From contig JAFPWU010000011.1 in assembly GCA_017412715.1 (NCBI GenBank), forward strand, positions 21,502 to 85,501: a stretch of DNA of 64,000 nt, read 5' to 3'. Each line of letters begins with the position of its first letter. Position 1 is the stretch's first letter. Below are positions 41,348 through 50,962 of the stretch, in pieces. The notes below the pieces were generated by a model. That model did not search any database. It saw only the letters and a program-made list of their open reading frames with translations, and was not told the origin of the DNA. Origin of the DNA: Clostridia bacterium (lineage in GTDB: Bacteria > Bacillota > Clostridia > Christensenellales > Aristaeellaceae). The position numbers and the translations under genes were made by a program.

Positions 41348-44008
41348 ATGAGCGATCAAACTGCAGTAAAGCGTCTGAATATCGGCCTGCTTGCCCATGT
41401 GGACGCGGGAAAAACCACCCTGTCCGAAGCACTGCTCTATGTCAGCGGCCAGATTCGGAAGGCGGGCCGGGTGGATCATGGGGACGCCTTTCTGGATACG
41501 GATATTCAGGAGCGGGAGCGGGGCATCACCATCTTTTCGAAGCAGGCGGAGCTGGTATGGAAGGATCTTCATCTCACCCTGCTGGATACCCCGGGGCATG
41601 TGGATTTTTCCAGTGAAATGGAGCGCACCCTGCGGATCATGGATGCCGCGATTCTGCTCATCAGCGGACCGGACGGGGTTCAGGGACATACGGAGACCCT
41701 GTGGCGTCTGCTGAAAGCCTATCAGGTTCCCACCCTTCTTTTCATCAATAAAATGGATCAGCCGGGGACGAACCGCTCCGCCCTGATGAAGGAGCTGAAG
41801 GCCCGCCTGGGAGACGGCTGTGTGGATCTTGCCTCCCCCGAGGCCCTGGAGGAGGCGGCCATGGGGTCCGAGGAAGCCATGGAGGTTTTCCTCCGGGAGG
41901 GCACGCTTTCCCCGGATCTTCTGGCAGAGCTGGTTTCCTCCCGGGCTCTTTTTCCCTGCTTTTTCGGCAGCGCCCTTCGCATGAAAGGCATTGAAGCGCT
42001 CCTGGACGGCGTGGCGAATCTGGTGCCCATCCCCGTCTATCCGGAGGATTTCGGCGCCCGGGTCTACAAAATTACCCATGATCCTCAGGGCGCCAGGCTC
42101 ACCTGGATGAAAATTACCGGCGGCAGCCTCAGGGTAAAATCCTCCCTGCCGGACGGGGAAGGAATGGCCCGGGTCAATCAGATTCGCCTGTACAGCGGCG
42201 TCCGATTCCGCCAGGCGGAGGAAGTCTTCGCGGGTCAGGTCTGCGCCGTAACGGGACTCGCCTCCTCCCGGGCGGGTCAGGGGCTCGGGCGGGAATCCGC
42301 CGCGGAGGATCCCCTGCTGACCCCTGTCTTCTCCTGCCGGGTGCTTCTGCCCCCGGGCACGGATCCAGGTCTGGCCCTGCGGAATCTGCGGATTCTCGAA
42401 GAGGAGGATCCCCAGCTTCAGGTGCTCTGGGTCCCGGAAAAGCGCGAAATCCACGTGCAGCTCATGGGAGAAGTCCAGCTGGAAATCCTGCGGCGTTTGC
42501 TCCAGGACCGTTTTCAGCTTTCCGTCGCCTTCAGCGAAGGCGGCATCCTCTACCGGGAAACCATCGCCGCCCCGGTTCACGGGGTCGGGCATTACGAACC
42601 CCTGCGTCATTACGCCGAGGTGCATCTCCTGCTGGAGCCCGGGGAACGGGGCAGCGGTCTTCGCCTGGCCTCCGCCTGCTCCGTGGACCAGCTGGAGCTG
42701 AACTGGCAGCGGCTGATCATGACTCATCTCATGGAAAAAACCCATCGGGGCGTGCTGACCGGCAGTCCCATCACGGATATGAAGATCACGCTTCTGGCGG
42801 GGCGCGCCCATCTGAAGCACACCGAAGGCGGGGATTTCCGCCAGGCCACCTATCGCGCCGTTCGCCATGGACTCATGCAGGCCCGGAGCGTCCTGCTGGA
42901 GCCCTGGTATGATTTTTCCCTGGAGCTTCCGCCTGACTGTGTGGGAAGGGCCATGACGGATATCAGCCAGCGGGGCGGAAGCCTGAATCCCCCCGAGTCC
43001 CATGAAACCCATACCCTGCTGACCGGAAGCGCCCCTGTGGCCTCGATGAGGGGCTATGCCCGGGAGGTGGCGGGCTACACCCGGGGCCAGGGTCGGCTTA
43101 CCTGCGTCCTGAAAGGCTACGCCCCCTGCCGGAATTCCGAGGAGGTGATCGCCGCCCGGGGATATGATCCGGAGCGGGATGTGGAAAACACCGCCGATTC
43201 CGTATTCTGCGCCCATGGCGCCGGATTTGTGGTCCCCTGGCGGGAGGTCGCGAACTATATGCACCTCCATCCCGACGCCCCCGCGGACAATTCCCCCGCT
43301 TCCTCTTCGGAGCAGGCTTCCGCCCCGTCTTCCCGCGCCGCCTACCGTGGAACCCTGGAGGAGGACAAGGCTTTGCAGGCCATCTTCGAGCGGACCTACG
43401 GAAAGCAGAAAAACCGGATCGAGGCCGCGGAGGCCCATCGGGCCCGGCCCACCCTGAACGGAATGACGCTTGAGCTGGAGCCGCCGAAAACCGAATACCT
43501 GCTGGTGGACGGATATAACATCATCTTCGCCTGGCCGGATCTGCAGGAGCTCGCCCGTCACAGCCTGGAGGACGCCCGGAAAAGCCTCATCGATATTCTG
43601 AGCAATTTTCACGGGTTCCACGCGGGAGAGCTGATCCTGGTGTTCGATGCCTATCGGGTCCAGGGCAGCCCCGGCGTCCAGGAGGAGATTCAGGATATCC
43701 ACGTGGTCTACACCAAGGAGGCGGAAACGGCGGATAATTATATTGAAAAAACCATCCGCGAAATCGCCCGGAAAAGGGACAGCCGGGTGCGGGTCGCCAC
43801 CTCCGACGCCCTGGAGCAGGTTATTATTCTGGGGGGTGGAGCCATTCGGGTTTCCGCCCGGGAATTCCGGCAGGAGGTGGAGCAGACCCGGGTGCAGATC
43901 GCTGAAATTCTCGCCCGGAACAACCTGCATCCCAAGGATCGGTCCCCGGTGGCCCAGGCCCTCCAGGCCGCCATGCGGCATCAGGCCGAAAAAGACGGGA
44001 AAGGATAG
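41348..44008 (+). CDS. TetM/EF-G-like translation GTPase fused to a Rae1/YacP-like NYN ribonuclease
   Basis: 886 residues. Residues 1-~640 are a complete ribosomal-protection-type GTPase: AHVDAGKTT (16-24), ERGITI (57-62), DTPGH (80-84), NKMD (134-137), then EF-G-like domains. The domain IV tip, SPVST in TetM/TetO, reads HLKHTEGGDF here, so tetracycline protection is not implied. After a Ser/Ala/Pro linker (about 645-670) and a basic helix, residues 717-886 match Rae1 (YacP): VDGYN (Asp721), VFDAY (Asp767), YTKEAETAD (Asp796) and ATSD (Asp820). Rae1 cuts mRNA in the ribosomal A site. Terminator at 43992. Confidence 0.92.
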   Translation: MSDQTAVKRLNIGLLAHVDAGKTTLSEALLYVSGQIRKAGRVDHGDAFLDTDIQERERGITIFSKQAELVWKDLHLTLLDTPGHVDFSSEMERTLRIMDAAILLISGPDGVQGHTETLWRLLKAYQVPTLLFINKMDQPGTNRSALMKELKARLGDGCVDLASPEALEEAAMGSEEAMEVFLREGTLSPDLLAELVSSRALFPCFFGSALRMKGIEALLDGVANLVPIPVYPEDFGARVYKITHDPQGARLTWMKITGGSLRVKSSLPDGEGMARVNQIRLYSGVRFRQAEEVFAGQVCAVTGLASSRAGQGLGRESAAEDPLLTPVFSCRVLLPPGTDPGLALRNLRILEEEDPQLQVLWVPEKREIHVQLMGEVQLEILRRLLQDRFQLSVAFSEGGILYRETIAAPVHGVGHYEPLRHYAEVHLLLEPGERGSGLRLASACSVDQLELNWQRLIMTHLMEKTHRGVLTGSPITDMKITLLAGRAHLKHTEGGDFRQATYRAVRHGLMQARSVLLEPWYDFSLELPPDCVGRAMTDISQRGGSLNPPESHETHTLLTGSAPVASMRGYAREVAGYTRGQGRLTCVLKGYAPCRNSEEVIAARGYDPERDVENTADSVFCAHGAGFVVPWREVANYMHLHPDAPADNSPASSSEQASAPSSRAAYRGTLEEDKALQAIFERTYGKQKNRIEAAEAHRARPTLNGMTLELEPPKTEYLLVDGYNIIFAWPDLQELARHSLEDARKSLIDILSNFHGFHAGELILVFDAYRVQGSPGVQEEIQDIHVVYTKEAETADNYIEKTIREIARKRDSRVRVATSDALEQVIILGGGAIRVSAREFRQEVEQTRVQIAEILARNNLHPKDRSPVAQALQAAMRHQAEKDGKG

Positions 44009-44026
44009 CATCCTCTCCCGTCTTTT
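43992..44026. terminator. Bidirectional terminator between the GTPase-nuclease and malY-like genes
   Basis: Stem AAGACGGGA...TCCCGTCTT with an inner GGAT/ATCC pair and runs of T on both strands; it overlaps the end of the plus-strand gene. Confidence 0.85.
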
Positions 44027-44058
44027 TCTGATTTTTTATCTGTTCAGTGGCTCAGCTT

Positions 44059-45261
44059 TCAGGCTGAAAGGCCTGCCGCTGCATTTCTCAGCCTGTTCAT
44101 GGCCTCTTCCAGCCGGCTCCGGGGCAGGGCCAGGTTCATCCGGATGGAGTCCGGCCAGAAAAACGCCTCGCCATCCTGCCAGATGACGCCGGCTTCCACT
44201 CCCGCCTTCTGAAGATCCCGGATGGGGATGCCCTTCGCTTTGCACCAGTCCCCCAGATCCAGGAACAGCATATAGGTTCCCTGGGGACGCATCACCCGGA
44301 CTCCGGGAAAAATGCTCCGCAGTTCCTCGCAGGCATATTCCGCGTTTCCGTCCAGCACGCCCAGCAGCTCCTCCAGCCAGGGGCCTCCCCCGGTATAAGC
44401 CCCGATCAGCGCCGCCATCGACAGGACGTTCTGGCTGTTGTAGTGGGTCATCTCCCCTTCCCGGCGAAGCCTGTCCCGAAGGGTCCGGTCATAGGCCACG
44501 TGGTAGGAGCCGATCAGCCCCGCCAGGGAGAAGGTTTTGCTGGGGGCATAGAAGGCGATGGTCCTTTTTTTTGCGTCCTCGCTTACGTTCTGAGTAGGAA
44601 TATGGGTATGTCCCGGGAGGATCAGGTCAGACCAGATTTCATCCGAAATGACCGTGCAGTCATTGGCGGCAAAGACTTCCATGGCCCGCCGGATTTCCCA
44701 TTCCTCCCAGACCCGCCCCGTAGGATTATGGGGGCTGCAGAAGATCGCCAGATGGATTTTCCCCTGTTTCAGCCTGCGGTCCATGTCCTCAAAATCCATT
44801 CGCCAGATGCCGTTTTCATCCATCGACAGCGGGCTGTGCTCCGCTTTTCTCCCCAGATCCTCCAGCACATGGGTAAAGCCCACGTAGGTGGGCGCGTGCA
44901 GCAGAATCCGGTCTCCGGGAGCTGTCAGCATCCGGACGGCGGAGCTGACGCCGCCCAGCACCCCGTTTTCATATCCGATCTCCTCCCGGGTCAGGCCCTC
45001 CGTCCCCTTTCTCTCCCTGTGCCAGTCCAGGATGGCCTGGTAATAGGCATCCGAAGCGGAGAAATATCCAAAGTTGGGAAAGCTGATCCTCTTCCGGATC
45101 TCTTCCAGGATGCAGGGAGCCGTCGGAAAGCTCATGTCCGCCACCCACATGGGAATGGAGGAAACGCCCTCCTTCACCCGGAACTCCTCATAGGGAATCA
45201 TGTCTGCAGCGATCAGATCATGGCCTTCCCGTTTCATTACCGTGGTAAAATCGAATGTCAT
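44059..45261 (-). CDS. MalY/PatB-type pyridoxal-phosphate C-S lyase
   Basis: 400 residues from MTFDFTTVM; fold type I aminotransferase family, cystathionine beta-lyase branch. WVADMSFPTAP, NPTGRVW and SDEIWSDL are family signatures and APSKTFSLAGLIGS holds the PLP lysine. It probably splits cystathionine or cysteine conjugates to homocysteine or thiols, ammonia and pyruvate. The longer reading frame (to 45474) runs over non-coding sequence; GAAGGGAAAG precedes the chosen ATG. Confidence 0.9.
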   Translation of the reverse strand: MTFDFTTVMKREGHDLIAADMIPYEEFRVKEGVSSIPMWVADMSFPTAPCILEEIRKRISFPNFGYFSASDAYYQAILDWHRERKGTEGLTREEIGYENGVLGGVSSAVRMLTAPGDRILLHAPTYVGFTHVLEDLGRKAEHSPLSMDENGIWRMDFEDMDRRLKQGKIHLAIFCSPHNPTGRVWEEWEIRRAMEVFAANDCTVISDEIWSDLILPGHTHIPTQNVSEDAKKRTIAFYAPSKTFSLAGLIGSYHVAYDRTLRDRLRREGEMTHYNSQNVLSMAALIGAYTGGGPWLEELLGVLDGNAEYACEELRSIFPGVRVMRPQGTYMLFLDLGDWCKAKGIPIRDLQKAGVEAGVIWQDGEAFFWPDSIRMNLALPRSRLEEAMNRLRNAAAGLSA

Positions 45262-45403
45262 GTTTCTTTCCCTTCTCATGCGCCTGCGCGGATTTGCGGA
45301 CGCAACGCGCGTCCTCCCGGATAAAGCGATGGTATGATTCCGTCCTGAGAGCAGAGCGAACGATTCAATACGAGCTTGGATCTGTTTCAAGGGAAACATC
45401 CTG

Positions 45404-46237
45404 TCAGAATCCGTGGCTTCCCCCTCCGCCGGAGGAACCTCCGCCTCCGCCGCCGGAGAAACCGCCGCCCCCATGGCCGCCGCCCCCGCCCCCGCCGGAG
45501 CTGGAGCTGATATCCGTCCTGGTCTGCTTCGTCATACGGGCGCTGCGGTTCGCCATGCTGGCCACGAAGGCGGCCCCGGTTCCCGCCGCCGTCACCGGCA
45601 GCGCCGCCCCCTTGATCTTTCCCGCCTTCGGGCGGGTCTCATACCGGGCTCTGATGTAAAGATACACGCCCAGCAGCGCCAGCACCAGGGCCAGCAGGGC
45701 GTTGCTGATGATCTTCATGGGGCGGGCGATCCGCTCTCCCTGAAGCAGGCTTTTCACCTGGCTGAAGGCGCTGCTGGCGCAGGCATAGTAGTCTCCCTCT
45801 CTGGCCAGCCGGTATACGTTATCTGTAATGGTTTCCGCCTCGTCGTTTGTCACCGTCCGATAGATCTCCCCGTCTGCAAAGATCGTCAGCTGCCGGACCC
45901 CCATATTGATGACGAAGAGGACTCCGCTCTGCCCCCGTCCAAGCCGCTGATGATAGAAATCATCTGCCTGCCTCTCAAAGTTTATGAAGGCTTCCTCCGT
46001 GGTCCAGAACATGGGCGTCCCGTAGGTGCACAGGGGCAGCATATCCTGGTACAGTGTCTCTTCCTCCTCGGCCGTCAGCAGCCCGGCGTCATCCTGAATG
46101 AAGGGAATCGGAGCCGCTGCATCCTCCGCCCCGGCCAGGCAGCCCAGGCAGAAGACGCAAAGCAGGAGGGCGCAAAGCCCCCGCAGCCGGAAGGAACTCA
46201 GAAACGGGAGATGGAAGCTCAGCTTTCTCCTGATCAT
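45404..46237 (-). CDS. Membrane-anchored TPM-domain protein with Gly/Ser tail
   Basis: 277 residues: signal peptide (to about 37), TPM domain (about 45-160; FIQDDAGLLT, GVLFVINMG), one membrane helix (about 174-193) and a Gly/Ser-rich tail closing SHGF. TPM proteins (YgcG family) are thought to aid membrane protein turnover or repair. It overlaps the zinc-ribbon gene by 4 bases; the pair is probably one functional unit. Confidence 0.85.
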   Translation of the reverse strand: MIRRKLSFHLPFLSSFRLRGLCALLLCVFCLGCLAGAEDAAAPIPFIQDDAGLLTAEEEETLYQDMLPLCTYGTPMFWTTEEAFINFERQADDFYHQRLGRGQSGVLFVINMGVRQLTIFADGEIYRTVTNDEAETITDNVYRLAREGDYYACASSAFSQVKSLLQGERIARPMKIISNALLALVLALLGVYLYIRARYETRPKAGKIKGAALPVTAAGTGAAFVASMANRSARMTKQTRTDISSSSGGGGGGGHGGGGFSGGGGGGSSGGGGSHGF

Positions 46238-47871
46238 ATCGTCTCCTCCTTTTCCTCAAAGAAGGGCACCGGCCTTGATGCGTATTCATTATGGGCCAGG
46301 TTGACCATCAGCAGCTCCAGCCCCGAGGAGATCAGCATCGCCGCGGCACATCCGTAAAACAGCAGGTCCTCAATCTGTTTCGTCGCCAGGAAAAACAGGC
46401 CGGCGCAGCAGGCCAGGCAGCAGAGCGCCCGGGGCCACCAGGGACCGTTTTTCTCCCTGCCCAGCCGCCGGATCGTATGGATGATCAGCACAACCGTGCA
46501 GATCAGCACCACCGCCAGCACCGCCCCTCTGCGGAAACCGGAGGAGCCGAAGGAGATGGATGACATGATCCGGGTCAGATTGCCTCCCACGGCGAAAGCA
46601 AGAAAGATGATAACGCCGATGATGGTCGCCAGCGCCCGCTGTGCTTTGGCGCTCCTGTCGCTCCCGCTGGCGGATACCCGGTTCTCCCGGACCTGCAGCT
46701 GCGCTTTGGCCGCGCCGGTAAAGGAATTCTCCCCTGAGTCAAAGTCCGGCTCAAAAATCCTGCTCCGGCGGGTATACAGCATCTCCTGGGCCCCGGAGAA
46801 AAGATACTGGACCACAACGGTAATCACCGCGCAGATCGCCATCAGCGTCTCCGGCTTCAGGGTGAGGAAGAAGGAAAGCACCAGGAACAGCGCCGCAGCC
46901 AGCCCCAGGGTCATGCTGATCATCCGGCCGCTGCTCACGGGCACATCGCAGACGGTCTCCCCGCTTTTGCCGTTGATCGCGGTATAGACCACCCTTTCCC
47001 CCTGCCGGTGGGCCAGCAGCCATACGGGCATCATCACCAGCTCCTCCCGGAAGCGGGCCCCTGGCAGGCCGAAGTTATCCTCTATGTTCCCCTTCATTTC
47101 CACCGAGTCCATTCCGGTGTCTTCCTTCACCTGCTCCATAAACATCTTCACCGCGGAGGCCGCGGCTTCCTGTTCATAGGTGGAGGCCTCCACGTCCGAT
47201 CCCTGGGCGTAAAAACCGCTGAGGTAGGCGGGATGAAAGGGCACCGCGTCCTCCGTGGTATGCCGAAGCATGGCGGCCGTCTCATCTTCAAAGGCCGTGG
47301 ACGCGTCATAGAGAATCCCCTTCTGTCGAATCTCCGCGTCCATGCTCAGGTCATAGGTCTCATCGTACCGGTAGTTTCCCCTGGTATAGCTTTTTTTGCC
47401 CTCCAGGCTGGCCGGACCTTCCGCGTCCACCTGATAGCTCCAGAAAGGCACATAGACAGGCCTGAAATGGGCCAGCGTCTCCGCCTTTTTCATCTCCCTG
47501 GGGGCCAGCAGATACTTCCCCAGATGGTCATGGTACGCCCGCTCGCATTCCTCCCGGGTCACCGTAAAGGGCACGATCTTCGCCGGGCGCTTCGTCCTGG
47601 CCATTTTCCCCATCAGCACCACGTCGCTGCCGCAGAAGCTGCAGAAGCTCGTGACCTCCGTGTCCGTGGAATAGACCGCCGCGCCGCATTGGGGGCAATG
47701 GAATTCCGTCACCTCCAGGAGATCTCCCGCCTCCTCCTGGGGAAGATCCGTGATTTTCGTCATGGATCCGCACCGGTCGCAGATCATCTCGCGGGAAGCG
47801 ATATCATACCGCAGTCCTCCCCCGCAGGACGGACACCCGTACCTCCGGGATCCGGACGCCGCTTCATTCAT
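46234..47871 (-). CDS. Zinc-ribbon polytopic membrane protein
   Basis: 545 residues. The N-terminus has two zinc ribbons (CPSC and CDRC at about 13-36; CPQC and CSFC at about 59-80). A large soluble domain follows, then about five or six membrane helices between 310 and 525. It resembles clostridial proteins annotated as TFIIB-type zinc-ribbon membrane proteins; role unknown. Operon with the TPM-domain gene. The C-terminal tail is acidic. Confidence 0.78.
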   Translation of the reverse strand: MNEAASGSRRYGCPSCGGGLRYDIASREMICDRCGSMTKITDLPQEEAGDLLEVTEFHCPQCGAAVYSTDTEVTSFCSFCGSDVVLMGKMARTKRPAKIVPFTVTREECERAYHDHLGKYLLAPREMKKAETLAHFRPVYVPFWSYQVDAEGPASLEGKKSYTRGNYRYDETYDLSMDAEIRQKGILYDASTAFEDETAAMLRHTTEDAVPFHPAYLSGFYAQGSDVEASTYEQEAAASAVKMFMEQVKEDTGMDSVEMKGNIEDNFGLPGARFREELVMMPVWLLAHRQGERVVYTAINGKSGETVCDVPVSSGRMISMTLGLAAALFLVLSFFLTLKPETLMAICAVITVVVQYLFSGAQEMLYTRRSRIFEPDFDSGENSFTGAAKAQLQVRENRVSASGSDRSAKAQRALATIIGVIIFLAFAVGGNLTRIMSSISFGSSGFRRGAVLAVVLICTVVLIIHTIRRLGREKNGPWWPRALCCLACCAGLFFLATKQIEDLLFYGCAAAMLISSGLELLMVNLAHNEYASRPVPFFEEKEETI

Positions 47872-47890
47872 GCCTGTTGCTCCCTTCTGT

Positions 47891-47949
47891 CCAGGAAAGC
47901 GCTGACGCGTTCCGGCCTCCGCGGGCTCGCGGTTTCAGCGCAGTCCTGT
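47891..47949. repeat. Short copy of the dispersed hairpin repeat
   Basis: 59 bp with ends CCAGGAAAGCGCTGACG and, reversed, CAGGACTGCGCTGAAAC; the GCGCTGA/TCAGCGC arms pair perfectly. It lies just upstream of the zinc-ribbon gene, probably within its leader. Confidence 0.6.
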
Positions 47950-48042
47950 TGGTTCATTGATCAAAAGGCATCTGTTCAGTCGCTCCGTCTGAAGGACTGA
48001 ACACATACATCCTGATCATCAGGGTTCCCCTGCTTGAAAGAC

Positions 48043-48073
48043 GGGCGGAAAACCCGCCGAAGGTTTTCCGCCC
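48043..48073 (-). terminator. Hairpin after the GH3 gene, probable terminator
   Basis: A perfect 12-bp stem (GGGCGGAAAACC with GGTTTTCCGCCC), loop of 7, 19 bases after the stop. The T-run on the minus strand is interrupted (GTCTTTC), so termination may be partial. Confidence 0.6.
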
Positions 48074-48092
48074 CTTTTCATTCATCCGATGT

Positions 48093-50708
48093 TCAGGCTT
48101 CCTGCCGGAAAGTCGTGCACTTGCCCGGCACCTGAACATTATAGGACTCCTTCGCATACAGATGGCTCCGCAGGATCAGTCTCAGGATGTTTCTGGCGTT
48201 CCGCTCCAGGTGAGCCCGGGTGATTACCCCCTCGCCCAGCCCTTCCAGAATCCGCGTGAAGTCCGCCTTCTCCCCGGGTTCCACCAGATCATTCTGGGCC
48301 TTGACGCACAGGGCCGCGTCCGATTTGCCATATTTGATATCGGTCTCCGCCGACAGCATGCGGCTCATATCGCTGGTGGTCAGCCAGTCGGTCATCACCA
48401 TGCCCTGGAATCCCCATTCATCCCGCAGCAGATTCGTCACGGAGTCCGTCAGGTTGGCGGAATGGGTACCGTTCACCAGATTGTAGGAAGTCATGATGGA
48501 CATGGGCTGAGCCTCCTCCACCGCAATCTGGAAGTTCCGGGCATAGATTTCCCGGATGGCCCGCTCGGAAATGTGAGAATTCGTAAACATCCGGTTATCC
48601 TCCTGACTGTTGGCCAGGAAATGCTTCACCGTGGTGCCGTATCCCGGATGCTTCTGCACGCCCCTGGTGTCCGCGGCGGCGCACTTGCCCGCCAGCAGCG
48701 GATCCTCGGAATAGTATTCAAAGTTGCGCCCGCACAGCGGGTTCCGGTGAATATTCATGCCGGGAGCCAGCCACAGGGATGCCCCGAATTCTTCCATCTC
48801 GCCGCCCACCAGGTCCCCCATCTCCTCGATCAGCTCCAGATCCCAGGAGGAGGCCAGGTTCATGGCGATCGGAATGGCGGTCAGGTACTGATAGTGGCGG
48901 ATGCCTTCCGCGTTCTGGTCCGTTCCGCCGCTCATGCCTCCGATGCCCATGGCGGTTCCGTCCGCCAGCTCGATAAATTCCGGCGTCAGCCGCAGCCCCG
49001 CAGGGCCGTCGCACAGTTCCAGCTGCTTCAGGCCGTATTTTTCGGCCAGCTTGCCCGTCGTTTCCCCGGCGGAGCCTGGCAGTCCCTTGGAAGCGGAGCC
49101 GATCACATTGCCGAAGCCCACGTTGTCCACGGAGTTTCCAACCATCAGATAGGCCAGCTCCTCATCCGTCAGCCGGGCGATAAAATCGTCCAGAGAGGCC
49201 TTTCCCGCCGCTACGTCGTCAAAGGGAATCACGCCTTCCTTCCTGGCCAGGGCCTCCGGCAGTTCTCCATAGACAGCCTTCTCCCTTTCGATGGCCGCGG
49301 GATCCAGGGTCAGCCGGGGAGCCGCCGCGATTTCCGCCGATTCGCCCGGGGCGATGTATGCAGGGCCCGCAGGGCTGATTTCCTCCACCGTCCCCGCGGG
49401 ATCCGGGAACAGATGCCTTACCTCTTTCACGGCCACCCGCTCCGGCAGATGAATCACCGCCGCCACATGGGTGTTCCGGGAGCTGTTGCCCACCCGGAGA
49501 ATATAGTCTCCCTCCGTCAGGGCCCAGGCTCCGCATTTCGGGCAGAAGCTGGCCAGGGAGGCCGCTTTGATCCGGACCCGAAGGATTTCCTCCTCCCCTG
49601 GGGCCAGCAGCCTGGTCTTGGCAAAGCCCCGCAGCTCCTGCCAGGGTTTCACCGGGCCACTAGCAGGGGCGGACACATAGATTTGCGCCACTTCCCTGCC
49701 GCTGTACTCGATGCCGGTATTCCGCACCCGGATGCTGACCAGGATGTCTCCGCCCTCAATCTCCGTCTTCACCGTCTCCATGTCGAAGGAGGTATAGCTG
49801 CGGCCAAAGCCGAACTCGTAGGCCGGCTTTACGTTGAAGGTGTCAAAGTAGCGGTATCCGACAAAGATGCCTTCCGTATAATATTCATCGCACAGGTCTC
49901 CGTCATTGCCGCTGAACCCTTCCGAGGAGGGATAGTCGCTGTAATGCTCCGCCCAGGTGTCTGTCAGCTTGCCGCTGGGCTGAGCTTTGCCGGTCAGCAG
50001 ATCCGCCACGGTAAGCCCCGTGATATTGCCCATCTGCCCCGTCAGCACCACCGCGTTGATGCCCTGGATGCTCCGCAGCTCCCTGGTGTCAATCACCCCG
50101 CCGATGTTCAGCACCACGATCAGCTTCGCATATTTTTCCGCCAGAAAGCGCAGGGTATCGACTTCCGCCCGGGACAGCTCATAATCCCCGCCTTCCGCTT
50201 TGCGGTCCTTGCCCTCGCCGGAGTTTCTGGCCAGCACATACAGGGCCGTATCCGTTTCGGAAGCCCTGACGTCCTCCTCCGTCACCTCCGCCAGTGCTTT
50301 TGGGCTCAGGGGCTTGAGCATCAGCAGCAGCTGAGCCGATTCCCGGGGCGCCCCGGCCGCAACCGTCTCCTCAATGACCGCATTCTCGTAGTTTTCCTTT
50401 TCTTCCCTGGCGGCTGCGTCCTGCCGGTCCAGCCAGGCTTTCGTGGTCACGGTAAACCCTTCCCGGGTCAGTCCTTCCTCAATATTGACCGTCTCCCGCA
50501 CATACACATCACCGGATCCGGTGCCCCCCTTCACAGTAGCACGGGCTCCGTTGCCGTAAAGGGCAATCTTTCCCTTCGCCTTCAGGGGCAGGGTACCATC
50601 GTTTTCCAGCAGCACCATGCAGTCTCCCGCGATGGACCGGACTCTTTCCTGATTCCGGATCTCCCGCTGGGTGATTTCCGGAGATGTGGGGGCCAAAAAG
50701 CTGCTCAT
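48093..50708 (-). CDS. Glycoside hydrolase family 3 beta-glucosidase, domain-swapped form
   Basis: 871 residues, no signal peptide, so cytoplasmic. The order is reversed from most GH3: the alpha/beta C-domain comes first (about 25-300; LLENDGTLPL, TDTWAEHYSDYPSSEGF), then a fibronectin III-like domain (about 310-425), then the TIM barrel (about 490-870). The nucleophile is Asp774 in MVMTDW. WLAPGMNIHRNPLCGRNFEYYSEDP is intact. Such inverted GH3 enzymes are known from ruminal clostridia and cleave beta-glucosides or xylosides. AAGGAGGA precedes the ATG. Confidence 0.9.
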   Translation of the reverse strand: MSSFLAPTSPEITQREIRNQERVRSIAGDCMVLLENDGTLPLKAKGKIALYGNGARATVKGGTGSGDVYVRETVNIEEGLTREGFTVTTKAWLDRQDAAAREEKENYENAVIEETVAAGAPRESAQLLLMLKPLSPKALAEVTEEDVRASETDTALYVLARNSGEGKDRKAEGGDYELSRAEVDTLRFLAEKYAKLIVVLNIGGVIDTRELRSIQGINAVVLTGQMGNITGLTVADLLTGKAQPSGKLTDTWAEHYSDYPSSEGFSGNDGDLCDEYYTEGIFVGYRYFDTFNVKPAYEFGFGRSYTSFDMETVKTEIEGGDILVSIRVRNTGIEYSGREVAQIYVSAPASGPVKPWQELRGFAKTRLLAPGEEEILRVRIKAASLASFCPKCGAWALTEGDYILRVGNSSRNTHVAAVIHLPERVAVKEVRHLFPDPAGTVEEISPAGPAYIAPGESAEIAAAPRLTLDPAAIEREKAVYGELPEALARKEGVIPFDDVAAGKASLDDFIARLTDEELAYLMVGNSVDNVGFGNVIGSASKGLPGSAGETTGKLAEKYGLKQLELCDGPAGLRLTPEFIELADGTAMGIGGMSGGTDQNAEGIRHYQYLTAIPIAMNLASSWDLELIEEMGDLVGGEMEEFGASLWLAPGMNIHRNPLCGRNFEYYSEDPLLAGKCAAADTRGVQKHPGYGTTVKHFLANSQEDNRMFTNSHISERAIREIYARNFQIAVEEAQPMSIMTSYNLVNGTHSANLTDSVTNLLRDEWGFQGMVMTDWLTTSDMSRMLSAETDIKYGKSDAALCVKAQNDLVEPGEKADFTRILEGLGEGVITRAHLERNARNILRLILRSHLYAKESYNVQVPGKCTTFRQEA

Positions 50709-50786
50709 GGGACTTTTCCTCCTTATAGCCTGTTTCCTTGTTTTCCCCGCTGGAATCTCTTTCCCGCGGGACTGTTATCTGCCATT

Positions 50787-50815
50787 ATTTTATAGGAAAG
50801 CAGTCTGCTGTGCAA
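50787..50815 (-). promoter_or_regulatory. Promoter of the GH3 gene
   Basis: Minus strand TTGCAC (50810-50815), 17 bases, TAAAAT (50787-50792), giving a leader of about 70 bases. Confidence 0.7.
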
Positions 50816-50962
50816 CCCTTTTTTAGATGCGGCGTACAACCCGGCAGGCCGGTTCCGGCAGGAAAAAAATGCCATCTCTTCCTTTCCTCCGTATATACTG
50901 TTGAGCGGGGCAGGAACCCCCTCCAAAGGACGGCGCATCGCGCGGAAAGAGAGTGAAATGAT

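Noticed and set aside
41348..43300. Tetracycline resistance gene
   Set aside because: The GTPase is TetM-like, but the domain IV loop needed for drug displacement (SPVST) is replaced, and the nuclease fusion suggests another role. Resistance cannot be claimed from sequence.
40139..44011. 1290-residue minus-strand open frame
   Set aside because: It covers the transporter and the GTPase-nuclease genes antisense and has only low-complexity Gly/His/Gln composition. The plus-strand products have complete family motifs.
48093..50708. Rearranged or misassembled GH3 gene because the catalytic barrel is at the C-terminus
   Set aside because: Domain-swapped GH3 enzymes are a known natural form, and all domains are intact and in frame.
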